DNA from: Leptofilum sp050292445
GTDB taxonomy: Bacteria > Chloroflexota > Anaerolineae > Promineifilales > Promineifilaceae
DNA: 5,674 bases
Assembly: GCA_050292445.1 (NCBI GenBank)
Contig: JBNKLQ010000348.1
Span: 1 to 5,674, forward strand
Direction: 5' to 3'
The number at the start of each line of letters is the position of its first letter. Within the stretch, counting starts at the first letter, position 1. The notes beneath the pieces are model-generated. The model ran no database searches. It saw only the letters and a list, made by a program, of their open reading frames with translations, and had not been told where the DNA came from. Shown piece by piece: positions 5,536 to 5,674 of the stretch. The position numbers were made by a program, and so were the translations under genes.

Positions 5536-5674
5536 TTGAAAACAACCACCCGACCACCCAAACCTAACTGGCTCAAAGCCATCTTGCAAATGAAATGTCC
5601 CAGCTGTCGGCGGGGGAATGTGTTCCGTACGCCTATGCGAATGTATGAGGATTGTCCCCACTGCGGCATCCATT
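5536..5674 (+). CDS. DUF983-type zinc-ribbon membrane protein, 3' partial
   Basis: Only the first 46 codons are inside the window. From the TTG at 5536 the protein has a basic, proline-rich leader (KTTTRPPKPNW), then C21-P-S-C24 and C40-P-H-C43-G. The short segment between the two knuckles is typical of a zinc ribbon: C24-R-R-G-N-V-F-R resembles the C-G-x-G-x-L-F-R pattern of DUF983 proteins, which continue into two or more transmembrane helices. Those helices would lie beyond the window. The family has no established function that I can state. The gene follows rph in the same direction. Another zinc-ribbon protein cannot be excluded because the membrane part is missing. Confidence 0.7.
   Translation, partial: MKTTTRPPKPNWLKAILQMKCPSCRRGNVFRTPMRMYEDCPHCGIH

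Overview
The window is bacterial chromosome: closely spaced genes with Shine-Dalgarno sites, a TTG start and moderate G+C. The gene content suggests a free-living aerobic or facultative heterotroph. A member of Chloroflexota (Anaerolineae-like) would fit the general look of the proteins, but nothing in the window proves this, so treat the lineage as a low-confidence inference.

Layout. (1) 1-1385, plus strand: C-terminal ~80% of a cholesterol-oxidase-like GMC flavoprotein, its N-terminus outside the window, with a four-cysteine CX2CX2CX3C motif and a C-terminal membrane tail. (2) 1477-3138, plus: a complete aldehyde dehydrogenase, also with a C-terminal membrane tail. The two probably form an operon in which an alcohol is oxidised to an aldehyde and then to an acid at the membrane surface. 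(3) 3139-3208: the short convergent gap is almost filled by a perfect 16-bp inverted repeat, probably a bidirectional terminator. (4) 3209-4399, minus: an HtrA/DegP-type lipoprotein protease with one PDZ domain. (5) 4400-4713: a 314-bp divergent promoter region with a perfect 15-bp inverted repeat, degenerate 8-bp tandem repeats and a copy of the terminator arm. (6) 4714-5448, plus: ribonuclease PH. (7) 5536 to the end, plus: the start of a DUF983-type zinc-ribbon membrane protein with a TTG start.

The most unusual signal is not a gene. The 8-bp palindrome ACGGCCGT occurs 13 times in 5.67 kb, where roughly 0.09 would be expected at random. The 12 coding copies are split 4/4/4 among the three reading phases and one more copy is intergenic. 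This points to a DNA-level highly iterated palindrome, comparable in kind to cyanobacterial HIP1, concentrated in linkers, tails and intergenic DNA. I see no defence system, CRISPR array, transposase, tRNA or rRNA. The protein-coding content is otherwise ordinary.
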